This document shows, piece by piece, positions 22,180 to 33,807 of a DNA stretch of 64,000 bases; position 1 is the first letter of the stretch; each line of letters opens with the position of its first letter. The stretch covers positions 2,037,340-2,101,339 of the forward strand of contig NC_064048.1 of assembly GCF_932526225.1 (NCBI RefSeq), in the 5' to 3' direction. Made by a program: the position numbers and the translations under genes. Source of the DNA: Nematostella vectensis (Eukaryota > Cnidaria > Anthozoa > Actiniaria > Edwardsiidae). Under the pieces are notes generated by a model, which saw only the letters and a program-made list of their open reading frames with translations, had not been told where the DNA came from and searched no databases.

Positions 22180-23174
22180 GTAGAAGGGTTTCTAATGGAA
22201 CTAGATACTGGGGCTGCTGTCTCAGTTATATGCGAGGCCAAATAACGCGGGTGTTTGCGTCATGTGCCCCTGGAACATACTGATCTAAAACTACATACCT
22301 ACACAGGAGAGAACTTGGTTCCGCTTGGAGCCATAACAGTCAAAGTGCGCTACGGAAACCAAGACACTTCCCTTCCCTTATATGTCATTCCCGGGAGTGG
22401 ACCCACCCTGTTCGGCAGGGAGTGGTTACATTCAATCACCCTGAACTGGCCCTTGTTAAATCCAACCGCAAGCAAGAATTTAGAGGATGTACTTAGCAGC
22501 CATGCTTCAGTTTTCAAGGAAGACCTTGAACACTTAAGGGCATCAGGGGTAGTATTCAGTTGAAAGACGGCGCTTTCCCTAAGTTTTTCAAGGCTCGCCC
22601 TGTTGCGCTGGCCCGGAAGCCTGCTGTGGAGCGTGGTTTGGAAGCTTTAGAAGCGCAAGGAATAATTAAGAAGGTGGACCACTGTGACTGGGAGGCCCCA
22701 ATTGTAACGCCATTCAAGAAGGACGGAGAAGTGCGGGTATGTGGAGACTTTAAGGTCACAGTCAACCCCCGATTACGAGTGGACGAGTATCCCCTGCCAC
22801 GCATCGAGAAGTTATATGCTAGCTTAAGTGGGGAGAAACAGTTCAGTACCCACAATCATGCGTGATTCAGTGGAATACTTGGGTCATATAATCTCTGCGG
22901 ATGGTCTCCATCAGTCCAAGACCAAAACTGGAGCTATGACACAGCTCCCCAACCCAGAGAACGTTGAACAGCTGCGCTCATTTTTAGGAATGGTACAGTA
23001 TTACTCACGGTTCTTGCCTGATTTGGCAACTCACCTAGCAACCTTACACCAGCTACTACAGAAGGGTGTGTCGTGGGTGTTCGACAGGAGCAGAGTTTCA
23101 GGAAGGTCAAGGGCATGCTGTCGGAGGAGCGTGTCCTTACACACTTTGACCCGGACTTACCTCGCCTGCGACAG
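22180..23174 (+). pseudogene. Gypsy protease and RT fragment, catalytic core deleted
   Basis: The aspartic protease active site ELDTGAAVSVI sits near 22196-22228 and is followed by a stop. RT sequence begins near 22560: ARKPAVERGLEALEAQGIIK, WEAPIVTPFKKDGEVRVCGDF and VDEYPLPRIEKLYASLSGEK. At about 22860 a deletion removes the YxDD catalytic region and joins to VEYLGHIISADGL and LRSFLGMVQYYSRFLPDLAT. The last 183 bp of this piece are repeated on the far side of the inserted element. Confidence 0.8.
22992..23174. repeat. 183-bp direct repeat, left copy
   Basis: This segment of Gypsy pol, from GGTACAGTATTACTCACGG to GCCTGCGACAG, is repeated at 24831-25013 with only two or three differences. The inserted TIR element fills exactly the space between the two copies. 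Confidence 0.9.
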
Positions 23175-24830
23175 TTTTCGGTTGAAGGCGGGTATTCGTA
23201 CCAAAGCACCTGGGGTGGGGGGGTGGAGGGGGTGGGTGTTAGGTGGATAGATAATCTGGAAGGGAGGAAACTGTGGAACATATATGATGGCGTGGAATGG
23301 CAAGAATGGGGATGACAAAAATAAGTATATAGAGTTACAAAATGGAAAGGTGGGATATTTCTTAGAGCTCTTCAAAATGTAAAGCAACCTTACGTGTATT
23401 CTAGCACAAGGTTTATCATCAGGAGGTAAGACCAGGTACTAGTCAAATGCGCAGGGGAGAAATGAAACTGGGAGCCGAGGGATGCTAGGGGGTGGGAGGA
23501 AAGATGGAGAAGGTCTAGTGAGAAAGGAGTTCGCATTTAAGATGTGTTTCAAAGTGAATGAGTGGCTAGCCAATTCACCTTACCCCTACACGTCTACGTA
23601 AGGTTGCTTGGGGAAGGAAGGGGGGGGGGGGACGGTGTTGTTGTATGTGGACACAGACCTTTGACTAGGTACATTTTTTTCTTTTGCTTTCTTCTTCTTC
23701 TTCTCCTTCTTCTTCTTTCTTCTTCTTCTTTATCTTCTTCTTCTTCTTCTTTACTTTTATGATTTCTTCTTTTTTTATTTGTTTCTTGTCTTTTTTGCTT
23801 GATTTCTCGCTTTGACTAGTTGTTACGGGTATGAAAAAAGGACATCGGTGTTTGAGTGATGTTTTATTACTATATATAAAATTGATTAAGTAGATGTGTT
23901 TTAAAAGGAAACTTTACAATACATTTATGTCTACAATAATATAAGTCTAATATATAATAACAAGGTGTAGGGTGTTATGTAAAAATAAATGTGAAGAATT
24001 ACCTGTAAATGTCTGTCTATATGCGGCTGCGGTGAGTTGTGGTGAACCGTTACAATATTACGTGAGAAATGTATGCGTGATAACGGATGGTGCGATTGCG
24101 CGATCAGCTCGTGCACATCAAAGACCCTGTGCGCGCAGAATGTTCCACTCCCATTCCCAAGCACCCTTTCCCCACTCAGTCCACTCATCCACCATCCCCA
24201 CCACCCCCCACCACCCTATATAATGACTATGTAGATGATGACACCCTTCTCCACATGCTACTCCCTCCCTCCCCTACTCCCAACAACCCGCCCCTTACCG
24301 ATACTGATATTGATAACCTTCTCACTGATGAGGATATCGATAACCTTCTCTTATTCACCTCTCCCGTTAGCTCGTCACCTCCATCCCCTTCCACTCCCAC
24401 CACTCACCAACCCAACCGCACCCCTACCCACAACCCCCCTCTACACCCATCTCCTACTTCTCCGTCCCATACCTCTCAGGGACATATATCAGCTCCCTAT
24501 ATTAGACCCCTTACCTATGCCCAAATTACTGCCAATAACCATCCTACTACCTACCCACCTGCACCCTCTACCTCTACCCTAGTTTACCCATTAGCCCCCA
24601 CCCAGACCACCCATCCATCCACCCCCTAAGAAATATCCCACCTTTCCATTTTGTAACTCTATATACTTGTTTTTATCATCCCCATTCTTGCCATTCCACG
24701 CCATCATATATGTTCCACATTTTCCTCCCTTCCAGATTATCTATCCACCTAACACCCACCCCCCCCCCTTCCCACCACCACCCACCCACCCCAGGTGCTT
24801 TGGTACGAATACCAGCCTTCAACCGAAAAA
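23175..24830. mobile_element. TIR element of 1.66 kb inserted in the Gypsy element
   Basis: Terminal inverted repeats of about 190 bp run from TTTTCGGTTGAAGG at the left and its complement CCTTCAACCGAAAA at the right to AGAAATATCCCACC near 24630. The arms are close to identical apart from G/C-tract length. The interior has a CTT-rich microsatellite (about 23683-23760) and a proline- and threonine-rich open stretch at 24087-24629 that I do not trust as a gene. No transposase was recognised, so it is probably non-autonomous. Confidence 0.85.
23683..23765. repeat. CTT-rich microsatellite
   Basis: TTCTTCTTCT-type triplet run inside the TIR element. Confidence 0.85.
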
Positions 24831-25013
24831 GGTACAGTATTACTCACGGTTCTTGCCTGATTTGGCAACTCACCTAGCACCCTTACACCAGCTACTACAG
24901 AAGGGTGTGTCGTGGGTGTTCAACAGGAGCAGAGTTTCAGGAAGGTCAAGGGCATGCTGTCGGAGGAGCGTGTCCTTACACACTTTGACCCGGACTTACC
25001 TCGCCTGCGACAG
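24831..25013. repeat. 183-bp direct repeat, right copy
   Basis: Second copy of 22992-23174. It continues without a break into the downstream RNase H sequence, so the right copy is in its native context on its right side, as the left copy is on its left side. Confidence 0.9.
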
Positions 25014-25930
25014 TTCCTCTTATGGGCTAGGGGCAGTCCTGTCACACGTGTTGGCAGATGGTAGTGAAAGACCAATTGGAGACGCATCCCGCTCATTGAG
25101 CAAGACAGAAAGAAAATATGCTCAAATTGAGGCTCTGAGTTTGTACTGGGGCGTGTGTAAGTTTCAGATGTACCTAGAGCGGCGGAGGTTTAAGTTGATT
25201 ACGGATCACAAGCCTTTTAAGTATATCATGGATCCCGGAAAGGGAGTTCCAGTTACCACGGCAGCACGACCGCAGCGATAGTGTCTTTTCCTTGGTGCAT
25301 TTTCGTATAAAATCGAGTACCGTGGAACCCAAAAGCATGCCAACTGTGATGGATTGTCGAGGCGTCCGCTAGTGCAGTGCTGTTCCATATGAGTGTTCTT
25401 GATGTGTCACCGGTCACTGAAAAGGAACTTCGCCGCGAAACCAACCGAGACCCACTCCTTGGTAGAGAGGGGATTGGGAGGGGCTGAGGTTAACCCGGAC
25501 TTGGCACCCTACAGCAGCCGCAGGGAACAGCTTACTGTCTGTCACGGCATCACCATGTGGGGTAACCGTGTGGTGGTGCCACCCAAGCATCGGCGGCGAG
25601 TTCTTGACATACTACATGAGGGTCACATCGGACATGTAGAGCAACTTCGCTCCCCCACTCCAGGAGAAGGCAGCGAGGTGTTGGACAAGCCGGCTGGATG
25701 AGAGCTGGACAACCCGGTATACCCCGCCCTGCCTAGAGGCAGGTCCGACTGCATCGATGTTAACGACAACAGAGTTGACACCGACAGAGCAACCTGTGGC
25801 CGAACCAGAGATGCCAGAGGCCATTGGAGATGTTTCGAGCCCCACGGCACTGCGATCATCTCAGCCAAGTACTACCCGCACTGGGCTTGTAGTAAAGCCC
25901 CCTGAACGTTTTCAGGACCCGTCCTGTAAC
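24831..25930 (+). pseudogene. Gypsy RNase H and integrase-region remnant
   Basis: RNase H-type sequence: SYGLGAVLSHVLADGSERPI, SLSKTERKYAQIEALSLYWG and FKLITDHKPFKYI. Next comes the usual linker (CDGLSRRPL) and an HHCC-region remnant (VPPKHRRRVLDILHEGHIGH). The C-terminal tail near 25860-25920 has TGLVVKPPERFQDP, like the end of Gypsy integrases. Several stops and shifts are present, and the integrase catalytic core is missing. Confidence 0.7.
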
Positions 25931-26009
25931 ATACCCCCCTTGTCAGCTTCGTGTTTGTCCTCGAACACAATAAATTACAAACGATTATAAGTATCAAAAC
26001 AAAAATAAA

Positions 26010-26595
26010 CTTGGACCTAGGATCTTCCTTTTCCAAACACCAAAGAACTTTGGACACCGTCCACTGTTCATTGTCCGATTCTATCAATATTGGGTTCTGC
26101 CGGCTTCCTTTTTGATATACATACATATATCCGCTCTCGGAAGAATCTGAATCACAAGGCGACACAGGACAGTACTGCATTTCTCCCACCATGGAACTGC
26201 TACATTAAACTGCTACAGAATCCGACGATGTAGGAGAACATTCTGGTCCTCCCGATTTAATTGGAAACACGTCAAAATGTTTATCAAACTGATGTTGATT
26301 GAATATCAGGGTATATCTAATGCCCTTTCTGATAACTATTGTTTCCTCCATCCGCAAGATCTGCAGCTTTCCTTGAGCGAGTGACTTGCCATCTGTGTAA
26401 GAAGCAGGACAGAACAACATGAAATCTACAGAAGGCTGCCCTCGTATACAACAAACTTTGGTCAAAGTTGATGAAGATACTTTCTTTAATTTTATCAATG
26501 TCCATCTTAACTTTCCTCAGCTTGTCTGTCAACCGTCCATTATATTCTGTATACAAGGAGTCAAGTTCATTCATTATCGTATAATTAATGTTCAC
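26010..26595 (-). pseudogene. Unrecognised hypothetical gene fragment
   Basis: Minus-strand sequence with coding-like composition: ELDSLYTEYNGRLTDKLRKV in one frame, then KLQILRMEETIVIRKGIRYT and FNQHQFDKHFDVFPIKSGGP in another. The second frame continues after one TAA (near 26205) into PILIESDNEQWTVSKVLWCL. It is antisense to the Gypsy element and just beyond its end. I do not recognise it. Confidence 0.3.
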
Positions 26596-26629
26596 TGTCT
26601 TTCGTTCACTTCTCTTTTAAAGACTTGAA

Positions 26630-27500
26630 GTACCGGTGAATTATAGTAGGATCCACGTCCCACGGCACAAACTTAAAGGAATTATTCGTGAAGAATGGGT
26701 AGATGCATATTTAGGGGACTCTTTATCTTCTGTGTTAGAAATTTTTATGTCCTCTTGCTCATTCCTTTTCTTATTTGCTTCGTCCTTTTGGACGAGCCGG
26801 GGAACTCCACCAGTGTAAGGGGACTAGCCGGGGATCTCCACCAGTGTTAGAGGACTAGCCGAGACGAAGGCGAGGCTGGTATTTTCAAACTTTTAATTGT
26901 CCGCAGTCGCAACCGCAGAACAGCAACCACAATATACAGCAGCCACACATAAACATAGAGTACTAGGCTCTCTACATTTATACGCTAGAACCAGACAGCA
27001 ATCTGTGTGGTGGTGCCACATGAAAGGAAATAAATGTAAAACAAATCAAGAGAGAACAGGGAGAATTGGATACATTCGGCAAAACGAAGCAAACAACGAA
27101 AAGCGTGAGGGCGTAGGAAATCACAGAGTTGGTTTCTCGTCCCTACCTATTTACAAAAATAATGAATGAAGTTCTCTAACAGCGCTCGACTACAACATTT
27201 TCCCACGAAATAACGATAAAAATAATGATGTCTAAATCTAGAGGTGAACATGGCATGTGGTTTCGAAGAACATTCAACTTGCCAAATCAAATGTCCGAAA
27301 CGAAAAGAAGAAACCACGATTTTGCCACGTATAAGAAACTGGACACTCCCTGGATTTAGACGCGCCAAAAGGTCATCGAAGCGGAGGGTTCACGGGCGTG
27401 CTAAAATCTAGACTAAGGAAACAAAATCCAAATTATCCTTAAAAGATAAACAAAACTTCAGTCTTTTATGATAAGAACATGAAATACTAGACGACAAGTA
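26630..27500. other. Intergenic, short two-copy repeat at about 26790-26862
   Basis: A roughly 37-bp unit containing ACTAGCCGGGGATCTCCACC is present twice or slightly more. No gene is called; the open frame at 26897-27169 has low-complexity composition and no recognised motif. Confidence 0.45.
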
Positions 27501-27508
27501 ACTATAAC

Positions 27509-28985
27509 CTAAACAATATGACAACCCGTCCTGTAATAATACTTCCGTATTGGGGCGACAAGGGCAGTCCCAAGTAAATCTGTCCCGTTTGCGCTCTCCT
27601 CAGCCTGTTTCAAGTCCACCATTCTTCCTTCACACATTTCCTTTTCTTTATGTCCACTGATGTCCCACTCACAGGGAACATCCTTTTTCCTTCCTTCTAG
27701 GACATAGTCTTCAATTTCTCGTCGATCCCGTCTCCCCAAATACTGTTGTGTTTCATTTGCTCCTTTCCCATTTCCACTATAAATTTGTGCAGCATGGATT
27801 TGTTCTGCAAAAAAAGCCATTATATGAACAAAAACAAATTTATCATATATTACATGAATATTATTTACCTGGGAGAAAGACTGTCTCTTCTCTGAAGTGT
27901 CCCTCTTCCATCAACCTCAGCTTGGCAGACACTGGTTAAAATTGATAATTTCGCTTTGTTATTATGTTGCTTTTTATTATGCTTATTATAATTATGATTA
28001 TTATGCTGATCATTATCGAATGCTACAAGGGTATCTCCTTCTGAGAAGGGAAGCAACTTCATGGAAAGGTTATTCAGCCAGGATTTTATAGTAGAAAAGG
28101 AGCCACTTGGATGCATTTTTCCGTAAAGATCAGCAATAGCCTTTTTTGATGTAAGCGAATACAGCACGGTACTTGTACAGAAACTTAGAGGAGATATAAA
28201 TCTCCTATTGCAAAGCTGATATAAGTGCTCTGTGGCTGCAACCTTCAGGAGGGTAGGCGTGTGACGGTCACTTAATCCATCAACAATCTGTTGAACTAGG
28301 GGGACTCGTTCTGACATCCACTTGCTGTTGTCATGTTTGGATATTATCTCAATGTCATTGGGAACCCCTGATTAATCTCGAACATCAGATTATATTTGCT
28401 CTTCTTGGGATTCTATAATGTGTGCAACAATCTGATCTTGGTGATCCCTGTCAATCTTGGATAGAGAACCCTGCATGTCATTAATATCAATTATGCAGAA
28501 GTCATGGCGCAGTCCTAATGCCTCTGCTAGCTCTAAGCTAAAGCTAGCCGGCAAAGAAACGCTTTCATGTAGTAGCCGATTCAGTAGTATCTCAGCCTCA
28601 TTATCTTCAGACTCACTGGCTGTATCTGTGTCTGATGATTCCTTGCTTGTGGAAGGGCATATTAACTGTTTTGTTGTTGTTGGTCTTCCAGATTTTTTAG
28701 TCAAACATTTGCAGGTCTCTGTATGTGCCGTCCATTGCACTAGAGCTTTCTTTGACACAAATGTTTGTCCTTTGATTTTTGCTTTTTTGAAGCGTCCCAA
28801 TGAGAGAATGCATTTATAGCACAAATATGGCGGGTGAATAGTCGGAAGATCTTCCTGGACTACAATGCCAAAGAGACCAAAGCAATCACTTTCGAACTTT
28901 TTTACTCCAGCTTTTCTTGAATCATTTTTAATATGAGCAGCACAGACCCTGCATTTCGTTTTCAGATAATTTCGATGAGAATCTG
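27509..28985 (-). pseudogene. Decayed gene with RAG1-N-terminal-like zinc motif
   Basis: The 5' block (28390-28985, acceptor TTGTTTCAG just upstream) carries CRVCAAHI, about 30 residues, then a stretch ending IHPPYLCYKC. This resembles the zinc-binding N-terminal region of RAG1 and of RAG1-N-like proteins known in invertebrates; homology is inferred from motif spacing only. An acidic serine-rich linker follows. Two in-frame TAA codons near 28380 separate it from a block in the same frame (27865-28317), which holds FCTSTVLYSLTSKKAIADLY and TIKSWLNNLSMKLLPFSEGD and then runs into a CATAAT-rich repeat. A further block (27509-27810) follows acceptor TTTTTTGCAG. No catalytic transposase core is visible. 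Confidence 0.5.
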
Positions 28986-29084
28986 AAACAATCAGCAAAA
29001 AAGATGAATACTAATTAATCAATGTCGATATAATAACTATAATAATAACTTTAATTGATTAATGTCGATATAATAACTGTAATA

Positions 29085-29630
29085 ATCGAGCGCAAGGTCT
29101 GTACGGAGAAACATCAGACTGAGGTCTTGAATGTACCCAAGGCCGCAGGCCGTGCAAAAAAGACCAAGCCCTTCAGACGTAAATAGAAGAATGATCTGTG
29201 CGCCCAGATGAATGAAAAGCGAAGCAAAAAGGTTACTTGGTTCATTGACCGTTGTGATAAGCACCGTGATCAACGACTTTTCGGGCTATTTATTCCTATT
29301 TTTACCTTTTGGGAGCTACAGGCTTCATCCCAAGGTGCTTTAGATCCGAACAATGAGAAAAAAAGCCCAGAGGTCGGTCTTCACGGCATGAATAGGCTAC
29401 GGTATGTTAAGAACTCTTGAAGTAAAGAAAACATTTAATTTACAAAGAAGCTGCAGTATCTTGGGGTAGTTGCATTCCTTGTTAACAATTCTTTTGCTTG
29501 TTTGTCCGATATGAATAAGCTTTGTATTTCTTGGCTATCGGTGGAGCTCGCCGGCTCGTCAGATTGTTTTTCTTCTTTTCAAAATGTTCTTTTGGACAAT
29601 CTTGTCAGGATAATAAAACTCCTACTTAAA
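29085..29630. repeat. Dispersed repeat, also present in the SIRT1 intron
   Basis: 29493-29620 matches the reverse complement of 63085-63215 (shared CTTTGTATTTCTTGGCTATC and GGCTCGTCAGATTGTTT). 29085-29170 resembles the ends of the small palindromic repeat at 63838-63960 (GGAGAAAYATCAGAC). It is probably one family of TIR element. Confidence 0.6.
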
Positions 29631-29749
29631 GTGAGCGTCGTCGTCCATTCTTGATTTCTGTTTCTTTCTTTCTTTTTTTTTATTTTTTTTGGTCGAAATT
29701 CGCAAACTCACTCAGCTATGTAAAAAAAAGCCCGCTGCGAAAAAAATAT

Positions 29750-29895
29750 CCATAACTGCCCACGGGCAATATTTTAGGATTCCAGCCCGCTCAACAGCTA
29801 ATCAGGCCTTTGGCCTCGGTCAGTATTTTCAAGACCTCGGTCACGGTATTTCATGATACGGACCTCCCAGCTGGTAAATAACATATATTTATTAG
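29750..29895. mobile_element. Probable MITE fragment
   Basis: The stretch around CAAGACCTCGGTCACGGTAT and CGGACCTCCCAGCTGG has the GGTC-rich palindromic words common in cnidarian MITEs. Only one clear end is visible. Confidence 0.35.
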
Positions 29896-30299
29896 CTTAA
29901 CCAGATTTTCAGAGTGAACTTTTCCCATCATCACAATACTGTTGGCTAACCAGTCAAAGCAACTTTCACACATCGAAAATCAGCCTGAAACGTCCTAAAA
30001 TGCTGCAATTAGGCACTAGCTTTACCGCCATGTCAAACGACACAGCCCACATTGACAACCTTCCCTTGTTTCCTTATTCTTATGTAGGTGTTGGGCAAAG
30101 CTCACACGAAATTGTTAAAAGAAACCAAATGTCCGAACCACTAGCGTCGCGGTCACATAGAGACATACCGCTTTCCAAAGCTACATAACTCCTCATTATC
30201 GGAATATTTTTTTCTAAGCCCAGAAAAACTATTGCATAGAGATCTTGGCAAATTTCTACATGTGTTTGGGTTCGAAATAGGTAAAAAATGGCGCAAAAA

Positions 30300-30880
30300 T
30301 CCCTCTATGTTGGGTACCGACTTGCCAAATGAATTACAAGCGTGGTTTCTGTGCAGAGCAGATCATTCACAGGTGCGAATCGGACAAAGCCTTTGCAACA
30401 TTTTTCACATTTCCATGATTTTTTTCCTGGTGTAGGCATGTTTCATAACAAATGTCACACTTGCTGAGTTTCTGTTCTCAGTAAATTACCATAAGCGTTT
30501 TCTTAGGAATTAATAAGGTCGGTTTACTGTCTAGAATGAACCAAGTCATTCAGACCTACAGTTCGGACAAAGCACTTCATTAACCTTATTCGCATGGTTT
30601 CGGTCCAGGTCAAGGAAAAGTCATTAAAGCCGCATTATCACCGGTTTACTTCCGGTCGATTACGAAACAGTCTCCGATGATTTTTAACGGACAACGCGAA
30701 AAATATTTTAAAATATTGACCTCCGAAAGTAAACTGGTCACAATGCGGCTCTTCTCCCATTCATCACATTTGTACGGTTGCAATCCATGATCAATCATTA
30801 TCAATCATTACTTAACATTTTTAGGGCTTCTGTCTTGAGTGAATGATTAAGCCTGTCTTCAGGTGTGTTTGTTGGGTGAA
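30300..30880 (-). pseudogene. Decayed 3' zinc-finger region of ZNF-C with a MITE
   Basis: Degenerate finger remnants lie downstream of ZNF-C (cysteine and histidine spacing largely lost), matching 50570-51220 downstream of ZNF-D. A 123-bp MITE at 30628-30750 has ends AGCCGCATTATCACCGGTTT and, inverted, AAACTGGTCACAATGCGGCT. The related MITE at 50875-51120 is 246 bp, so one copy is internally deleted or the other expanded. The insertion predates the duplication of the genes. Confidence 0.6.
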
Positions 30881-30883
30881 GCA

Positions 30884-31186
<303 letters not shown>

Positions 31187-31329
31187 TCAACTCCTATCCC
31201 TGAAAAAGAAAACAAATACTTCTTTAAAGCATTTTTGACAAATGGGGGAGTAATAAAATTTTAATTAAAAAATTGCAGTATCAAAGAAAACAGGAAACTT
31301 CGCAAGCGTCAAGCATTGTAAAGTCACCA

Positions 31330-31500
31330 CAAATATTTATAATAATAAAAAAATAAAAGCAATAATAATAATGATAATATTAATAACAATAACAATAATA
31401 ATAATAATAGTAATAGTAACAGTGACAGTGTAATAGTAAAAGTAATAGTAATAATGATAATGATAATAATAATGATAGAAAGATAATGATAATGATAATT
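31330..31500. repeat. AT-rich triplet microsatellite
   Basis: Runs of AATAAT/AATAGT/AATGAT in the ZNF-C intron, in the position equivalent to the ZNF-B microsatellite. Confidence 0.85.
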
Positions 31501-31607
31501 TACAATTTGATTGAAAATAATAAAAAGGCAAGACATAATATATTCAAGCTAATTTAGGTAAATATAAGATTTGTAAAGGTAATCATATGGTTTTTGAGTT
31601 TAATTTG

Positions 31608-31985
31608 GAAATAATTTGCGCATGTGAGATTTTCAAAAGCACAAATTTCACGAGTCGCTTCGGCGAGTGCAACCACAGGCAGCCCAAGGCTACTGTCAGT
31701 GGTTTATAAAGGAATGTATGTGGGAATTTATATGTTAGCGAAAAAATATTTTATCGTAAAAAATAAAACTTCAGACCATGTAATATTGTGTTTGAGTCTT
31801 CCTTTATTTCAATTTTGCCGATAGAATGTCAGTAGAGTGAGTTTGAAGTCTGCTATGAATTGTGTTTCTTACTGTATGTAAATGACATTCTATCAGCAAA
31901 ATTGAAAAAAAGGAAGACTCAAAACACAATATTACACATGGTCTAATTCAATTTCAGCTTTTGAAAAACTCACAAATTATTGTCT
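31608..31985. mobile_element. Foldback element in the ZNF-C intron
   Basis: An inverted repeat of about 58 bp (near 31769-31828 against 31887-31944) shares TGACATTCTATC and GAGTCTTCCTTTATTTCAAT on opposite strands. Outer pieces (TTTTCAAAAGC near 31630 and GCTTTTGAAAA near 31958) extend the symmetry, with about 130 bp of extra sequence on the left side. Confidence 0.65.
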
Positions 31986-32666
31986 GGCAAAGCATTCCAG
32001 AGTCTGGGTGCAGCATACAAAAAGGTCTGTGTCCATTTTTAATTAGTTTTGCTGAAGGTTGTTTCAATAGATTTTTCTAGGCAGACCTGAGGCTGCTGAT
32101 GCTTCCAGGAAGAAATCAATTGGAGCATATATCCACACTACAGGAACATCAGAGAAAGACACAACCTGATATACAGTGTGTATACCCAGATCAGGACAAT
32201 TAAAGTCTGTTAAAATATGGGAAAGCGAAAAAAAATGTTACATGACCTAATTAGTAACTAAATCTCATATTCATGTGTGATGTAGTAATTACATAGTTGC
32301 CGTTATTACCATGTTTATTTGAAGGTGAGTCAAACTTTTGTTCACATAGTTTGAAAGTTAACGGTGAAATGAATTTAATGCTTTACATAAACCAGTCCTT
32401 CTGGTAAATTAACACCAACTTTTTGGGTGGGAATGGAGCACTGTAAAATGCTTTTACAATAGAATGGGTGTTAGGAAAAAACACTGACCATCGACACTTC
32501 GAAATTGAAAACATTTACAATAAGTACTGTATAAAGGTTGAAGAGTGCATGCAATATACATAACAACAGAGTCCTATAGAATAACACAACCACACAAAAA
32601 ACCTAGTCACAGACAAATACTATCCCATAATCAGTAAAATGGTAAAATGAAGTAGATTATACTAAC

Positions 32667-32703
32667 CTTCTCCCCATGCGTCGACACGCGACTCGTCCGC
32701 CAT
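32667..32703 (-). other. ZNF-C exon 1, altered
   Basis: Same AATGGCGGAC start as the other copies, but 10 bp longer before the donor (GAAG|GTTAGT), so its phase differs. The conserved promoter flank stops abruptly at about 32741, where unrelated sequence begins; in ZNF-A, B and D it continues for another 80 bp or more. This marks the edge of the duplicated segment or a later break. Confidence 0.5.
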
Positions 32704-32952
32704 TTTGTTCTCTTTTGTGAAACACACAGGAAGCCCAACAAGTATGAAAGATATTTCTTTTGGTGATTACTATTTTAGAAGCTTACTTTTTCATGAAATT
32801 TATGTGCAAAGGAAATTATGTCCCATACATCGCGGGATGACAGATTGCATATTGCAATTAAAAATAAGGTTTGTTCTAGCGTTTGATCTTGCATGTTTAT
32901 TTGTTTTATGGGCACGCTCTGAGGGGGGGGGGGGGGGGGGGGGGGAGGGCAG

Positions 32953-33117
32953 GTGGTTTCATAGAAACGAGTGGGAGGCGCGAATCGCCCCTCCGAGCCC
33001 CCCAGCCCCGTCTCTATATATCAGGCAGATGATGCTTCACGTACATAAACAATCGGCAAAAGCTAATGTAGGCCAAATCGATTTCACGTACATAAGCTTT
33101 TGGCAATTGCTAATGTA
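32953..33117. repeat. Left terminal inverted repeat of the provirus
   Basis: From GTGGTTTCATAGAAACGAG through CGTCTCTATATATCAGGCAG and TTTCACGTACATAAGC. Its complement is found at 45895-46117 with very few substitutions. Outside it lies a poly-G run (32923-32945); the match may extend weakly to about 32917. Confidence 0.88.
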
Positions 33118-33262
33118 GGGCGGGCGCGTTTCGCGTACATGAATAATTAGGGCTGTAGGCCGGGCGCGTTTCACGTACATGAATAATTAGGGATGTAGGC
33201 CGGGCGCGTCTCGCGTACATGAATAATTAGGGCTGTAGGCCGGGCGCGCTTCGCGTACACTA
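33117..33262. repeat. Subterminal 40-bp tandem repeats
   Basis: About four copies of a unit containing GTAGGCCGGGCGCGTTTC then RCGTACATGAATAATTAGGG. The core TGTAGGCC...TTCACGTACAT is shared with the inverted repeats themselves (47-bp units), so terminal and subterminal repeats have one origin. They are candidate binding sites for element proteins (inference). Confidence 0.8.
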
Positions 33263-33448
33263 CTTTTTGGGGCAATTGCTGAGCTTGGTACTTAGTAACA
33301 TACGTTTTAAGGACTTTGTGACCCGCACCCTAACAAATGAAGCTGTTATGAAGTGTCATGGCTATATTTTTCCAATGATGCAGTTCGAACCCCCAAGGAC
33401 TTGCAATTAGACATCCGTCTGTCCTGTAGTATACCGAGCGTTCGAAGG

Positions 33449-33739
33449 ATGAAGTGCGGAAAAGATTATTGCGGGTGGCTAAAGGTCGGCCACGCAAACA
33501 CGTGCGGCCGGAGGTGCATGGACACCTACTGCAAGGTGCACCTCCAAAGGCTCCGTAAGGGCAGCCCTCTCCCCGTGCCGTGCAGGGTCTGCGGCATAGG
33601 GACTCATTCGGAGACGCGGTTGTGCCGCCCCTGCGGAGCGAATCGTGAAGGGCAGAGGATGCGTGGCATCGAGAGGCGCGCTCGGGGATGGTTCGCACTC
33701 GTCCTGTCTGACATCGCAGCCCGCAGTACGGTCAATTAG
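33449..33739 (+). CDS. Cysteine-rich zinc-binding protein of the provirus, 96 residues
   Basis: Intact frame starting MKCGKDYCGWLKVGHANTC. It has CGRRCMDTYCKVH in the first half and a zinc-ribbon-like CRVCGIGTHSETRLCRPC in the second, followed by an arginine-rich tail (ERRARGWFALVL). I chose this ATG because the cysteine-rich fold begins with it; the frame extends upstream to 33353 but with non-conserved-looking sequence. I associate this small protein with cnidarian Polinton-like elements from general recollection; its role is unknown, perhaps nucleic-acid binding. A 38-bp imperfect tandem repeat (33734-33810) separates it from the next gene. Confidence 0.6.
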   Translation: MKCGKDYCGWLKVGHANTCGRRCMDTYCKVHLQRLRKGSPLPVPCRVCGIGTHSETRLCRPCGANREGQRMRGIERRARGWFALVLSDIAARSTVN

Positions 33740-33807
33740 AGACTGGGTGGCACAGGGTATACCCAAACGCTCAGTTAGAGACTGGGTGGCACAAGGTGTG
33801 CCCAAAC

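Larger units (their letters stand above)
21480..25990 (+). mobile_element. Degraded Ty3/Gypsy-like LTR retrotransposon, split by an insertion
   Basis: In order: gag C-terminal part, CCHC zinc knuckle, protease, partial RT, RT connection and RNase H, and an integrase-region remnant. I could not find matching LTRs at either end. The element is split at 23174/24831 by a TIR element. All parts are frameshifted or deleted relative to one another. Confidence 0.8.

Noticed and set aside
24087..24629. Proline- and threonine-rich open frame of 180 residues in the TIR element
   Set aside because: C-rich low-complexity DNA explains the absence of stops, and a second frame is open too. No domain was recognised.
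26897..27169. Open frame of 90 residues after the Gypsy element
   Set aside because: No recognisable domain, Q/N/K-rich composition, and no matching LTR or splice context.
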